Under the pieces are notes generated by a model. It was not told where the DNA came from. It did no database searches and worked only from the letters and a program-made list of their open reading frames with translations. From Dysgonomonas hofstadii (lineage in GTDB: Bacteria; Bacteroidota; Bacteroidia; Bacteroidales; Dysgonomonadaceae): a stretch of DNA of 64,000 bases. Below, in pieces: positions 1-9,782 of the stretch; the first letter of the stretch is position 1, and each line of letters starts with the position of its first letter. The translations under genes and the position numbers were made by a program. The stretch is taken from contig NZ_JACIEP010000020.1 of assembly GCF_014196915.1 (NCBI RefSeq), forward strand, positions 1-64,000, written 5' to 3'.

Positions 1-152
1 GGACGTGAAACCAAATACTGTCTGAGCCGTAGGCGAGTTTATTTGGTTTAGTCCCTGAGCCTGTAACGGGTAGCACGAAGGACGAGCCACCAAAGAGTTT
101 TTGGTTCCTTTTGGGGATTTGGCCAAAAGGAACACAAGCAATCTTCGATTGC
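1..152. repeat. Intergenic palindromic repeat remnant at window edge
   Basis: No gene is visible. Positions 104-114 and 123-133 form a perfect 11-bp stem (GTTCCTTTTGG / CCAAAAGGAAC) with an 8-nt loop. A second small hairpin, GCAATC-TTC-GATTGC, lies at about 138-152. The stretch is clearly less AT-rich than its surroundings and resembles a dispersed Bacteroidota intergenic repeat cut by the window edge; that family assignment is inference. It lies downstream of the minus-strand gene that ends at 227. Confidence 0.4.
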
Positions 153-226
153 GCGTAGTAGAAAATATTAGAACGTATATTTTCAACCATTGATTCACAT
201 TATATATAAATAAACATATATTTTCC

Positions 227-1411
227 TCATTTTGTTTTTATATATTTATGTTTAGTTTTAGGATTAAAGGTTTCATATAAACTGATAATAACAAAGATTG
301 AAACCGACAAGGTGTTTAAGAACAATAAGTTTAAATGTCTGTAGAACGGTATTATGACTATTAAAGCCAGGATACCCCATATATGTGACTTAGCCAGCCG
401 TTCGCAGGTGAACCATTTGTATATCATATTGGCTATAAGATATATTATAGGCCCTACTATAATGACGGAAATAGCTTCGGGACTGACGTGCCCAAGTGGA
501 TGTGCTACCACCAGCTCATCACCTACGGCGCTCATAATCAATGCACCGACCAAAACCACATGAACGGCGTGATATTTAAGTCCCAACATTCCGGGATTGT
601 CCACCTCCTTTATCTTTTCAGCTCCGGCTTCACTGCTCGCGTCGAAATATACCCACCACATGGCCAGGCTGCTCAAAGCTGAAACCATTGCGGCGAGGAT
701 GACCGGGATATTCCAGTCTTCTATTTCGCTTAACGAAGCGCCCGTCATCAGGATAGTTTCTCCGAATGCAATGATTACGAATAGCTGGCTGCGCTCTGTC
801 AGGTGATGCCCGTCGATAGTCCACTCTTTTGCTGAATCGGACTTTCCCAGAAACGGCAGATAAAAGCCGAACATCGGTGATATATAGTCACATATAACTG
901 CTATGCTCCACATCGCAATACGCATATAGTCTTCCTGAAATGCTCCGGCGATCCAAAAGACGGCGGATATCGCAAACCAACCGAATATGCGGGTATAGTT
1001 TGGTGTCAGTTCATGTTTCTTGCCGAGCATAAACAATATAGCTCCTGTACGTCCCAATTGTATCACTACATAGCATATGGCAAAAATCAATCCCCTGCTG
1101 CCGAACGCATCGGGTATTGCAGCCGCTATAATAAGGCCTATCAGCATCAGTACGAACAATATCACTCTTATCTTTCTGATGTTGGGGTCGAACCAATTGG
1201 TCATCCATGTCGTGTGTTGCCATCCCAGCCATACTGCAAACCAAAGGATTGTGCTGTGTACGAAGCCCAGCCAGTTGAGGTTGTGTAGCAGGTAATGTGA
1301 TATCTGTGTGACGGCAAATACATATATAAGGTCGAAAAGCAGTTCCGAAAAAGATACGGAAGCTATTCCTTCTCCCCGTTTACGTAATAAAGAATGAGTG
1401 GAGTGTGCCAT
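227..1411 (-). CDS. LtrA family (low temperature requirement A) membrane protein
   Basis: This is a 394-residue polytopic inner-membrane protein of the LtrA family. The family was named from a Listeria cold-growth mutant, but its biochemical role is unknown. The N-terminus has the family signature: a basic stretch followed by SFSELLFDLIYVFAVTQ, then about ten hydrophobic segments. I place the start at 1411 (MAHSTHSLL). The open frame continues upstream to 1576, but that extension is low-complexity and unlike the family, and it runs through the upstream 9-bp repeat. The stop is TGA at 227-229. The gene stands alone and points away from leuS. Confidence 0.85.
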   Translation of the reverse strand: MAHSTHSLLRKRGEGIASVSFSELLFDLIYVFAVTQISHYLLHNLNWLGFVHSTILWFAVWLGWQHTTWMTNWFDPNIRKIRVILFVLMLIGLIIAAAIPDAFGSRGLIFAICYVVIQLGRTGAILFMLGKKHELTPNYTRIFGWFAISAVFWIAGAFQEDYMRIAMWSIAVICDYISPMFGFYLPFLGKSDSAKEWTIDGHHLTERSQLFVIIAFGETILMTGASLSEIEDWNIPVILAAMVSALSSLAMWWVYFDASSEAGAEKIKEVDNPGMLGLKYHAVHVVLVGALIMSAVGDELVVAHPLGHVSPEAISVIIVGPIIYLIANMIYKWFTCERLAKSHIWGILALIVIIPFYRHLNLLFLNTLSVSIFVIISLYETFNPKTKHKYIKTK

Positions 1412-1487
1412 GTGTTTATTTTTTAATTTAACAATTTCTGTTATTGTCTTGTTCGTTTTGTTCAAAGTCCGACTGTTAGTAATTAAC

Positions 1488-1768
1488 AAAAAAGTTACAA
1501 AAGTTACACTTTTGCCGGTATTTATAAGGGTAACCCTTTGTAGTTGCCTGAGGATGAGATAAACGAGCAGGGACAAGCCTTTGCCCCTACAATCACTGTT
1601 TTTAACTAAAACCTGACATCTCTGACAGTTTTTATTTTATTTGCCTCCACTTTTAAGTGGAGGGTTGCAGAGAGATTTATGAATGGCTCTAGCCAAAAGG
1701 TTTTTATTTTTTATCCTCCAGCTAAAGCAGGAGGCAATTAACCAAAACCTGACAAACCTTACAACTTT
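1488..1768 (-). repeat. 9-bp tandem repeats upstream of the LtrA gene
   Basis: Three separate pairs of 9-bp units lie between ltrA and leuS. Read on the minus strand, toward ltrA, they are TGTAACTTT TGTAACTTT (within 1488-1514), TGTCAGAGA TGTCAGGTT (1609-1633) and TGTAAGGTT TGTCAGGTT (1741-1768). The same unit, in the same orientation relative to the next gene, recurs upstream of the PAP2, rbfA, CarboxypepD_reg and TonB-receptor genes. The function is unknown; a protein-binding array or a leader-RNA element is possible. Confidence 0.55.
1641..1737. repeat. MITE-like element with TTGCCTCC ends
   Basis: A unit of about 97 bp is bounded by inverted TTGCCTCC (1641-1648) and GGAGGCAA (1730-1737). 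Each end also folds on itself: CCTCCACTT-TT-AAGTGGAGG at 1644-1663, and CCTCC...GGAGG at 1715-1734. There is no coding capacity. It sits between two of the 9-bp repeat pairs, so it may have been inserted into that array. Calling it a miniature mobile element is inference from the terminal inverted repeats. Confidence 0.45.
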
Positions 1769-1901
1769 TTCAAAGAGCGCTTTTACTATCTACCGACTAC
1801 TGTCTACTAACTACTATTATAATACATAGATAAAGATTTCCCCAAATCATAAACTTTGCATATTGCCTTTTTATTAATGTATTTTAATCTAAAGAAATAA
1901 C

Positions 1902-1909
1902 TATCTTTG
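1902..1909 (+). promoter_or_regulatory. Promoter -7 box of the leuS operon
   Basis: TATCTTTG matches the Bacteroidota primary sigma factor -7 consensus TAnnTTTG exactly and lies 30 bp before the leuS start codon. No other strong box is seen closer to the gene. Confidence 0.7.
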
Positions 1910-1939
1910 CGCCAGTAAAAATTGTAGCGAAACTTAGTT

Positions 1940-4741
1940 ATGGAATACAACTTTAAAGAAATTGAAAAACGTTGGCAACAGTACTGGATTGACAACAAAA
2001 TCTACCGTGTAACAGAAGACAAGAACAAGCCAAAATATTATGTGCTTGATATGTTTCCTTATCCCTCGGGAGCAGGATTGCATGTCGGCCATCCACTCGG
2101 ATACATTGCATCCGATATTTATTCCCGCTACAAAAGGCTCAAGGGCTTCAATGTGCTTCATCCAATGGGTTATGATGCATATGGGCTTCCTGCCGAACAA
2201 TATGCTATACAGACCGGACAGCATCCGGCTATCACTACAGCACAGAATATCAACCGTTACCGCGAGCAGTTGGATAAAATAGGTTTTTCTTTCGACTGGA
2301 GCAGGGAAATTCAGACATGCGATCCGCGCTATTATAAATGGACGCAATGGGCGTTTATAAAGATGTTCAACAGCTATTATTGCTACGATGAACAACAAGC
2401 CCGCCCAATAGAGGAATTAATAGAAGCATTTGGCAGTGTGGGTACTGAAGGTATGAATATTGCCTGCAGCGAAGAACTGCACTTTAGTGCTGCCGAGTGG
2501 AAATCATATTCGGAAAAAGAACAACAGGAAATATTGTTGAATTATCGGATAGCTTACCTGAGCGATACGACCGTTAATTGGTGCGGTGCTTTAGGCACGG
2601 TGTTGGCAAACGATGAGGTGATCAATGGCCTGTCCGAACGTGGAGGTTATCCTGTTGAGCAGCGTCTGATGCGCCAGTGGAGCCTGCGTGTATCTGCTTA
2701 TGCGCAACGCCTGTTGAATGGCCTTGATGCAATTGACTGGAGCGAATCTATCAAAGAGACTCAGCGCAACTGGATTGGTCGCAGCGAGGGTGCGGAAATG
2801 AAATTCAAGGTAAAGGATTCGGATATTGACTTTGAAATATTTACTACCCGTGCCGATACAATCTTCGGAGTAACTTTTATGGTACTTGCTCCCGAAAGCG
2901 AATATGTATTTCAGGTAACAACAGAAGATAAAAAGGCTGAAGTTGAAGAATATGTAAAGGCTACCAAACGCAAAACTGAGCGTGACCGCCAAATGGATAA
3001 AAAAGTATCCGGTGTATTCACTGGTGCTTATGCTATCAATCCGCTGAACGGAAAAGAAATTCCTATCTGGGTGGCCGACTATGTATTGGCCGGATACGGG
3101 ACAGGTGCTATTATGGCCGTTCCGGGACATGACAGCCGGGACCATGCTTTTGCAAAACATTTCAATCTGCCGATCATTCCGTTGATTGAAGGGGCTGATG
3201 TGTCGGAAGAAAGTTTCGATGCCAAAGAGGGTATTATGATGAACTCCGGCTTTTTGGATGGTTTACAGGTGAAAGACGCTATCGAAAAAGCAAGACAATA
3301 TATCAAAGAAAATAATCTGGGGCGTATAAAAGTAAATTATCGTTTACGTGATGCGATCTTTTCACGTCAGCGTTATTGGGGTGAGCCGTTCCCTGTTTAT
3401 TACAAAGGCGATATGCCTTATATGTTGCCTATAGATAAACTGCCATTGGAACTGCCGGAGGTGGATAAATACCTGCCGACTGAAACCGGCGAACCGCCGT
3501 TAGGCCGTGCTACTAAATGGGCATGGGATGCCGTAAATGAAAAGGTGGTAGATAATACACTGATTGATCATAAAACTATTTTTCCTCTGGAATTGAATAC
3601 AATGCCGGGATTTGCCGGATCATCCGCATATTATCTGCAGTATATGGATCCATATAATCCGGATGAATTGGTAGCAAAAGAAAAAGTGGAATACTGGCGC
3701 AATGTGGATTTATATATCGGAGGAACAGAACATGCTACCGGTCACTTGGTATACAGTCGTTTCTGGGACAAATTCCTATATGATATAGGTGTTTCCTGTG
3801 AAGACGAGCCTTTCAAAAAGCTGATCAATCAGGGAATGATACAGGGACGCAGCAATTATGTGTACCGTATCAACGGAACAAATAAGTTTGTTTCATATAA
3901 TCTTAAAGATCAATATGAGACACAGGAACTTCATGTCGATGTAAATATCGTAAGCAATGATATTCTCGATCTGGAAGCTTTCAAAGCATGGCGTCCCGAA
4001 TACGAAACAGCCGAATTTATCCTTGAAGACGGTAAGTATATCTGTGGCTGGGCAGTCGAGAAAATGTCCAAATCGTATCACAATGTTGTCAATCCTGACG
4101 ATATTGCTGAAAAATATGGCGCAGATACGCTTCGTATCTATGAAATGTTTTTGGGGCCGCTGGAACAATCTAAACCTTGGGATACAAATGGTATAGACGG
4201 GGTTCACCGTTTTTTACGCAAATTGTGGAACCTGTTCTATAAAGGAGACGAATTTGTGGTAACGGATGATGTGCCTACAAAAGATGAGTTAAAGGCTCTT
4301 CACAAATATATCAAGAAAGTGACCGGAGATATAGAAGTGTTCTCTTTTAATACTTCGGTGTCTGCATCTATGATTTGTGTAAATGAGCTGACGGCGTTGA
4401 AATGCAGTAAAAAAGCGATTTTGCAGGAACTGGTTATTGTACTTGCTCCTTTTGCCCCTTTCATTGCCGAAGAATTATGGCATGCATTAGGTAATGAGAC
4501 ATCTGTGGTTAATGCCCAATGGCCAGTATATAATGAAGAATATCTTGTTGAGGATTCTTTCATATATGGCGTGGCATTTAACGGGAAAGTACGTTTCGAT
4601 CTTGAATTTCCGGCAGATGTACAGCAGAAAGATGTGGAAGAAACAGTCTTGAACCATGAACTGGCTCAAAAATGGCTTGATGGAAAAACACCTAAAAAGG
4701 TGATATTCGTACCGAAGAAGATGATTAATGTCGTTTTATAA
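1940..4741 (+). CDS. leuS: Leucyl-tRNA synthetase
   Basis: This is the class Ia aminoacyl-tRNA synthetase that charges tRNA-Leu in the cytoplasm. At 933 residues it has the usual length. The HIGH motif appears as HVGH at residues 48-51, after the typical [10 protein letters not shown]. The large CP1 editing domain occupies roughly residues 220-420, the leucine-specific insertion precedes KMSKS (about residue 708), and an anticodon-binding helical domain follows. The start ATG is 30 bp after a TATCTTTG -7 box, with no competing start. It heads an operon: yitT starts 11 bp after the stop, and three more genes follow with gaps of 2 bp or overlaps. Confidence 0.98.
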   Translation: MEYNFKEIEKRWQQYWIDNKIYRVTEDKNKPKYYVLDMFPYPSGAGLHVGHPLGYIASDIYSRYKRLKGFNVLHPMGYDAYGLPAEQYAIQTGQHPAITTAQNINRYREQLDKIGFSFDWSREIQTCDPRYYKWTQWAFIKMFNSYYCYDEQQARPIEELIEAFGSVGTEGMNIACSEELHFSAAEWKSYSEKEQQEILLNYRIAYLSDTTVNWCGALGTVLANDEVINGLSERGGYPVEQRLMRQWSLRVSAYAQRLLNGLDAIDWSESIKETQRNWIGRSEGAEMKFKVKDSDIDFEIFTTRADTIFGVTFMVLAPESEYVFQVTTEDKKAEVEEYVKATKRKTERDRQMDKKVSGVFTGAYAINPLNGKEIPIWVADYVLAGYGTGAIMAVPGHDSRDHAFAKHFNLPIIPLIEGADVSEESFDAKEGIMMNSGFLDGLQVKDAIEKARQYIKENNLGRIKVNYRLRDAIFSRQRYWGEPFPVYYKGDMPYMLPIDKLPLELPEVDKYLPTETGEPPLGRATKWAWDAVNEKVVDNTLIDHKTIFPLELNTMPGFAGSSAYYLQYMDPYNPDELVAKEKVEYWRNVDLYIGGTEHATGHLVYSRFWDKFLYDIGVSCEDEPFKKLINQGMIQGRSNYVYRINGTNKFVSYNLKDQYETQELHVDVNIVSNDILDLEAFKAWRPEYETAEFILEDGKYICGWAVEKMSKSYHNVVNPDDIAEKYGADTLRIYEMFLGPLEQSKPWDTNGIDGVHRFLRKLWNLFYKGDEFVVTDDVPTKDELKALHKYIKKVTGDIEVFSFNTSVSASMICVNELTALKCSKKAILQELVIVLAPFAPFIAEELWHALGNETSVVNAQWPVYNEEYLVEDSFIYGVAFNGKVRFDLEFPADVQQKDVEETVLNHELAQKWLDGKTPKKVIFVPKKMINVVL

Positions 4742-4752
4742 TCTTTTAGACT

Positions 4753-5616
4753 ATGCCGAAGCGATACCTTAAAGAGTTTTACTGGAAAGACTATGCTATA
4801 ATATTTTTTGGTCTTGCTGTTTATGCAATAGGACTTATCGGGTTTATCAAGCCTGTGGGAATAGTTACCGGAGGACTTACCGGTATTGCCCTTCTTGTGG
4901 AGTATTCGACGGGTATTCCGCTGCAATACACTTACTTCCTGACAAATTTAGCCTTACTGGGCGTTGCCCTGAAAATATTGGGTGTGAAATTCCTGATAAA
5001 AACTATCTACGGAGTTCTCGTCCTCACAACCCTGCTCACTATCTGTCAGATGTATATAACAGAGCCTATTGTGAAGAATGAACCACTGCTGTCTGGGGTT
5101 ATCGGGGCTATGCTGTGTGGTACGGGGATAGGTCTGGTTTTCAGTTCGAATGGTAGTACGGGAGGAACTGATATCGTTGTCGCTATCATCAATAAATATA
5201 AGAATATCGCCTTCGGACGGGGAATGCTTCTTTGCGATTTTGTGATCATCAGTTGTTCATATTTCCTGTTTTACGATTATCAGAAGATTGTATATGCCCT
5301 GATAGTGATGGGTGTGATGACCTACTGTATAGATATGGTGATAAACGGTTTCAGGCAGTCGGTACAGATACTGATATTTTCGGAAAAGTATGACGAAATA
5401 GCTACAGCGATCAACCGGGAATTACACCGGGGGTGTACCGTGTTGGATGGTACAGGCTGGTATACTAAAAAACCGACTAAAGTGCTAATAGTGCTGGCCA
5501 AACGTACCGAGGCTGTAGATATATTCCGTCTGATAAAAAGCATCGATGAAAAGGCATTTATCTCTCAAAGTACTGTTCGTGGAGTATATGGCGAAGGGTT
5601 CGATAAAATAAAATAA
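4753..5616 (+). CDS. YitT family (DUF161/DUF2179) membrane protein
   Basis: This 287-residue membrane protein has five to six hydrophobic segments in its first 200 residues, including the family's glycine-rich GIVTGGLTGIALL segment. A C-terminal cytoplasmic DUF2179 domain follows (GCTVLDGTGWYT... ending near GVYGEGF). The family is widespread, often present in several copies, and has no established substrate. It lies 11 bp after leuS and 2 bp before the glycosyltransferase, so co-transcription with both is likely. Confidence 0.85.
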   Translation: MPKRYLKEFYWKDYAIIFFGLAVYAIGLIGFIKPVGIVTGGLTGIALLVEYSTGIPLQYTYFLTNLALLGVALKILGVKFLIKTIYGVLVLTTLLTICQMYITEPIVKNEPLLSGVIGAMLCGTGIGLVFSSNGSTGGTDIVVAIINKYKNIAFGRGMLLCDFVIISCSYFLFYDYQKIVYALIVMGVMTYCIDMVINGFRQSVQILIFSEKYDEIATAINRELHRGCTVLDGTGWYTKKPTKVLIVLAKRTEAVDIFRLIKSIDEKAFISQSTVRGVYGEGFDKIK

Positions 5617-5618
5617 AG

Positions 5619-7280
5619 ATGACATTTGAGCCATATTATATTGTACTGATTCTTTTCTGGATACTCGTCTTGATTTTCAATTTTAAAGAAATTGAAAGAG
5701 CAAAGACGATCGAGAGTAAACAGGATCGACAGTATATTTATTGGATACAACTAGTGCTTTTGGTGGGAGTTATTGTGCGTACACTACCTGTTAATATACC
5801 TGCCGGAATTTTCTTTGATGAGGCTATGAGTGGATATGATGCATGGTGTTTAGCCTATTATGGTGTCGATCAGCATCTAACTTCTTATCCGGTCTATTTG
5901 CGATCGTGGGGTGGTGGAATGAATGCGTTATATGCTTATATTTCGATTCCTTTTATAAAATGTTTCGGACTATCGCTGCCAGTGTTCAGATTGCCAATGG
6001 CTCTTGTTAGTTGCTTCTCTTTGCTTCTTTTATATTATACTTTGAGAAAAACGTCGATGAACTATTTGCTCATCTTTTTTATTATGTTTCTGATGATAGT
6101 TAATCCATGGCATATAATGAAAAGCAGGTGGGCTTTGGAGTCGAATATCGCTCCTGATATTATATTGATAGGGATATGTTTTCTTATATTAGGATATAAT
6201 TCTATATCCGATAAAAAAAAGCGGGCATTCTTTTTTGCCGGATTCTTTTTTCTTGCCTTATCGGCATATGGTTATGCTGTAACGTGGTTTATGCTGCCCT
6301 TGTTTTGTCTGTTTCTGTTTGTATTTCTTTATAAAAAGAGAAAGATAAGAAAATATGAGATTGGTCTCTATTCACTCGAATTATTGATACTAGTATTCCC
6401 TTTGATTTTATTTGCTTTTTTAATCTTGACAAATGGAGAGCAATTTCGGTTAGGGCTAACTATAACAACATTAGAAGAAAATCGGCATAATAGCACCACG
6501 CTTTTTGGAGAGGGTGATTTTTTACCTCAAATAGTGATGTATCTAAAGAAGATATTCAACCTTCTTATACTCGGAGATGATACCTATAGATGGAATACAT
6601 TTTATCTGTTTGGCCAATTTTATAATATATTACTTATCCCCATACTTATTTTTTCTTTTTATCTATTACGAAAGAGGAAATACCATAATATTTCTGATAG
6701 TTTATTTATTCTGTGGCTAATGGCTTCTGTTCCGATCGTGTTTTTGGTGGAGCCAAATGTAAATCATTGGAATGTACTATGGTTCCCTCTGATATATTTT
6801 ACAGGAAGGGGATTGTATTTTTGTGCTGAAAAATATTACTATGTAAAGTATCTAATCATTGGAGGACTAATATTACTTTTTGTGATGTTTAGTAGAAAAT
6901 ATATTACATTTTTTGGACATGTTGATACCTCTGAACTTTCTGGTTTTGTAGGTGAATACGAGGGGTTTATCAGCTTTGCTAAAACGAAAGAGTTTGACAG
7001 AATATATTTTGATGGGTCATATCCTATGGTGTTGTTCTACAATCCTGTCAGTCCTTATATAGTGGCTTCCACAAAGAAGAAAAGACTGGACTCTTATAAT
7101 ATTTTCAATAGCGTCGAAGGATATGATAAATTTCGTTTTTATCTTCCGTCGGATAATATAGAACCGACCCCTAAAACCGCTTATATACTAAGAAACTACA
7201 GATTGAAATATTCAAATATTGATGTCGATAAATATAATATAGATAAAGGAGAAGTATTTTTCATTATCTGGAATGAGTAA
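5619..7280 (+). CDS. GT-C fold (family 39-like) membrane glycosyltransferase
   Basis: This 553-residue protein has about ten to eleven membrane segments. The first extracytoplasmic loop carries the acidic pair FDEA (Asp67-Glu68), the position of the catalytic acid in PMT/ArnT-type glycosyltransferases that use lipid-linked sugar donors. A soluble C-terminal domain of about 110 residues follows the last membrane segment. Donor and acceptor cannot be read from the sequence. The start ATG is 2 bp after yitT, and the 3' end overlaps the SDR gene by 8 bp, so translation is probably coupled. Confidence 0.75.
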   Translation: MTFEPYYIVLILFWILVLIFNFKEIERAKTIESKQDRQYIYWIQLVLLVGVIVRTLPVNIPAGIFFDEAMSGYDAWCLAYYGVDQHLTSYPVYLRSWGGGMNALYAYISIPFIKCFGLSLPVFRLPMALVSCFSLLLLYYTLRKTSMNYLLIFFIMFLMIVNPWHIMKSRWALESNIAPDIILIGICFLILGYNSISDKKKRAFFFAGFFFLALSAYGYAVTWFMLPLFCLFLFVFLYKKRKIRKYEIGLYSLELLILVFPLILFAFLILTNGEQFRLGLTITTLEENRHNSTTLFGEGDFLPQIVMYLKKIFNLLILGDDTYRWNTFYLFGQFYNILLIPILIFSFYLLRKRKYHNISDSLFILWLMASVPIVFLVEPNVNHWNVLWFPLIYFTGRGLYFCAEKYYYVKYLIIGGLILLFVMFSRKYITFFGHVDTSELSGFVGEYEGFISFAKTKEFDRIYFDGSYPMVLFYNPVSPYIVASTKKKRLDSYNIFNSVEGYDKFRFYLPSDNIEPTPKTAYILRNYRLKYSNIDVDKYNIDKGEVFFIIWNE

Positions 7281-8058
7281 TTTTATGAATCTAACAGGCA
7301 AAAATATAGTCCTCACAGGAGCATCTTCAGGCATAGGAAAGGAGATGCTTGCTATATTATGCACATATGATGATGTGAAAATTATTGCTGTTGCCCGCCA
7401 TATAGAAAATATTCTTCAGATAGAGAACAAAGTTTATCCCCTTGCTGTTGATATCAGTACGAAAGAAGGAGTCGACAAACTTTTTGAGGTAGCAAAAGAA
7501 ATGGTGGGGCATGTAGATGTTTTTATCGCAAACGCAGGCTTTGCATACCTTGAAAAAATATCAGAAGCCGATTGGCAGCATCTCGAAAAGATATATTCCC
7601 TGAATGTATTTTCTCCAATCTATTCTTTAGAAAAACTACTTGTGTCGTCGCGAGATAAGCCTGTGGCCTTCGCCTGTACTATATCAGGGGCAGGTCTGGT
7701 CTCTCTGCCGGCATATTCGCTTTATTGTTCTACAAAAGCTGCACTGCATCATTTTATCAGAACATACAGATATGAACAAGATAAAAATATACAAATAACA
7801 TCTGTTTATCCTGTAGCTACGCGTACTGGTTTCTTCGATAAGGCTACGGGAGAGAAAGAGACTCCGCTACCGTTCCCTTCTCAGGATGCAGTGACCGTAG
7901 CCCGGAAAATAATAAGTGGAATCGAAAAAGGGAAAAAGAATGTGTATCCGTCTGTCCTGTTTCGTTTGTTCTACCCCATAGGAAGAGCCTTTCCCTTTAT
8001 GCTCCGGTTATATTCTTTGCAGGAGAAACAAAAAGTAAAAAAATGGCTAGATAAATAA
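7273..8058 (+). CDS. Short-chain dehydrogenase/reductase (SDR)
   Basis: This is a 261-residue classical SDR with a Rossmann fold. The NAD(P)-binding TGASSGIG is at residues 15-22, NAG at about 92-94, the catalytic Ser near 138, and the active-site Tyr151-Lys155 in YCSTK. The C-terminus is basic and hydrophobic (VYPSVLFRLFYPIGRAFPFMLRL), suggesting membrane association as in DltE-like SDRs. The substrate is unknown. An ATG at 7285 would begin MNLTGK, a more typical N-terminus; the upstream ATG at 7273 lies inside the glycosyltransferase gene and is equally possible. Confidence 0.85.
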   Translation: MSNFMNLTGKNIVLTGASSGIGKEMLAILCTYDDVKIIAVARHIENILQIENKVYPLAVDISTKEGVDKLFEVAKEMVGHVDVFIANAGFAYLEKISEADWQHLEKIYSLNVFSPIYSLEKLLVSSRDKPVAFACTISGAGLVSLPAYSLYCSTKAALHHFIRTYRYEQDKNIQITSVYPVATRTGFFDKATGEKETPLPFPSQDAVTVARKIISGIEKGKKNVYPSVLFRLFYPIGRAFPFMLRLYSLQEKQKVKKWLDK

Positions 8059-8831
8059 TGCTGACAATGGACACTTCATCAAACTTATGTAAAAACTGCG
8101 GAGAGACTACTAGCGGTAAGTACTGTATCAATTGTGGTCAAGAGGCTAAAACAGGGCGCATCGATCGACATTATATTATACATGAGATACAGCATACTGT
8201 TTTTCATGTAGACAGAGGGATCTTATACACAATAAAAGAACTGTTGGTACGACCCGGAAGCACTATCCGGGAATATCTGCTTGGCAAAAGAGTATCCTAT
8301 TTCAAACCTTTTGCTTTTGTAATTATTATGGGAACCATATATGGTTTTATGGGTTACTTTTTTAAAGTATATCCGGAAGAATCGATTATGTTTTCCGATC
8401 CTGGTAATGCAGATGCTAATCGCTATTCGCAACAGACTATCGACTGGATATACGGGCATTATTCACTGGTCATGTTGGCATTTATTCCCTTTTATGCATT
8501 AGCCTCGTATATTATGTTCCGGAAGACCGGTTATAACTATATTGAGTTCCTTGTTATTTCTTCATATATTTCAGGTATACAGATATTTCTTCACATTGTG
8601 ACGTATTTTATATATTACCTCACACTATCTGATTGGATTGTGGGTTTTATCCTTTTAATAAGTTATCTGTACGCTATATGGACGTATATTCAATTATTTG
8701 GCACTAAATCGTGGGTATCAGTTATATTCAGGACATTGATAAGTACGGTTTTATCAGTTTTTTTCATTATGATAACCAGTACTGCTTTCTTTGTAATCCT
8801 GTTTATCCTTTTTCCGGGTTTAAGGCCTTAA
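8058..8831 (+). CDS. DUF3667 family membrane protein with N-terminal zinc ribbon
   Basis: This 257-residue protein starts with a four-cysteine ribbon (CKNCG...YCINCGQ), a basic linker and a predicted helix, followed by about five membrane segments. This is the layout of DUF3667, a Bacteroidota family of unknown function. The start ATG shares one base with the SDR stop (TAATG); a second ATG at 8067 is possible. It is the last gene of the leuS operon, and its 3' end overlaps the convergent PAP2 gene by 12 bp. Confidence 0.75.
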   Translation: MLTMDTSSNLCKNCGETTSGKYCINCGQEAKTGRIDRHYIIHEIQHTVFHVDRGILYTIKELLVRPGSTIREYLLGKRVSYFKPFAFVIIMGTIYGFMGYFFKVYPEESIMFSDPGNADANRYSQQTIDWIYGHYSLVMLAFIPFYALASYIMFRKTGYNYIEFLVISSYISGIQIFLHIVTYFIYYLTLSDWIVGFILLISYLYAIWTYIQLFGTKSWVSVIFRTLISTVLSVFFIMITSTAFFVILFILFPGLRP

Positions 8832-9398
8832 AACAGCCTTTTTCATTATGTAATATTCATATAGCTTGTACCCCACAATGCCTATCAGTATACCGAACAG
8901 TGTCCCTATGGCGACATCTGACGGATAATGCTTGGCCAGATATATTCTGCTGTAAGCCACCAAAGCAGCCCACACAATAGCCAGATATCCGTAAATCCGG
9001 TTTATCTTGTTATGGCTCACAAAAAGAAAGAAAAAGATAGCCATGGTAAAGGTAGTAGCAGAATGCGATGAAAAAAAACTGGTACTAGTACTGTATTTTT
9101 CTATGGCATGAATAATGCCCTCCCATTCCTCATTGTGTATAGGACGGGGACGTCCTACCATCATTTTAACCAGGTTAGTAAGCAGGGCGCTCATCCCGAT
9201 TGAAAAAAGGAAGGCAAAAGAAGTAAGCTTCTTCCATCCATTACTTTTGATATATATAAATGCCACCAGAAGCAGGCATACTATAATCCAGCACCAATAT
9301 GAACTGAGAACCAGCATCACAGGGTCGAGCCATGCCGTGTGTTTACTGTTGAGGTATAAGAGTAGTTCCTGATCCCACTGTATAAGCTTATCGAGCAT
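8820..9398 (-). CDS. PAP2 family membrane phosphatase
   Basis: This 192-residue protein has about five membrane segments. The three PAP2 catalytic blocks are present in order: KMMVGRPRP, SSHSATTF, and SRIYLAKHYPSDV with the catalytic His. Such enzymes act on the outer face of the inner membrane, removing phosphate from undecaprenyl pyrophosphate, phosphatidic acid or related lipids; which one cannot be told here. It converges with the DUF3667 gene (12-bp overlap), so no terminator lies between them. A perfect 14-bp hairpin lies 31 bp upstream of the start, in the probable leader. Confidence 0.88.
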   Translation of the reverse strand: MLDKLIQWDQELLLYLNSKHTAWLDPVMLVLSSYWCWIIVCLLLVAFIYIKSNGWKKLTSFAFLFSIGMSALLTNLVKMMVGRPRPIHNEEWEGIIHAIEKYSTSTSFFSSHSATTFTMAIFFFLFVSHNKINRIYGYLAIVWAALVAYSRIYLAKHYPSDVAIGTLFGILIGIVGYKLYEYYIMKKAVLRP

Positions 9399-9428
9399 AA
9401 TCTTCTTTTGAAATTATGGACAAAGAAA

Positions 9429-9460
9429 CAGAATTTTAATGCTACTGCATTAAAATTCTG
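9429..9460 (-). promoter_or_regulatory. Perfect 14-bp hairpin in the PAP2 leader
   Basis: CAGAATTTTAATGC (9429-9442) and GCATTAAAATTCTG (9447-9460) are exact reverse complements around the loop TACT. On the minus strand this lies 31 bp before the PAP2 start codon and is not followed by a T-run, so it does not look like a terminator. It could be an operator or a leader-RNA hairpin; function unknown. Confidence 0.45.
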
Positions 9461-9565
9461 TCAATCTTTGTACTTTTTAGCTTTTCAGGGGCTCATTTTT
9501 TGGGGTATAATGACACATTATGGATAATGCCCGCAAATAGCAAATTGTAAGCGCTGAATGTTAAA

Positions 9566-9738
9566 GCTTTACAAACTTTACATGTTTTACAGTTTTTTCT
9601 TCTCCCGTCTCTTTCTTATTGATGCAATCTACCTTATCTACCTGTCAATATATTATTTTTCAAAGACCGCTTTTTATTAGCCACTGGCTAATAGCTATTA
9701 GCTTTTTAGTTAAAACCTGACACATCTGACAAGTTTTC
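9566..9738 (-). repeat. 9-bp tandem repeats upstream of the PAP2 gene
   Basis: On the minus strand, 9566-9594 reads as three 9-bp units (TGTAAAACA TGTAAAGTT TGTAAAGCT). Positions 9713-9738 read as two (TGTCAGATG TGTCAGGTT). Both point toward the PAP2 gene, 170-340 bp away, like the copies upstream of ltrA, rbfA and the TonB receptor gene. Confidence 0.5.
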
Positions 9739-9782
9739 TCGCAAAGTAGCAAAGTGTAATTTTAATTTATACTCTCTCTGTT

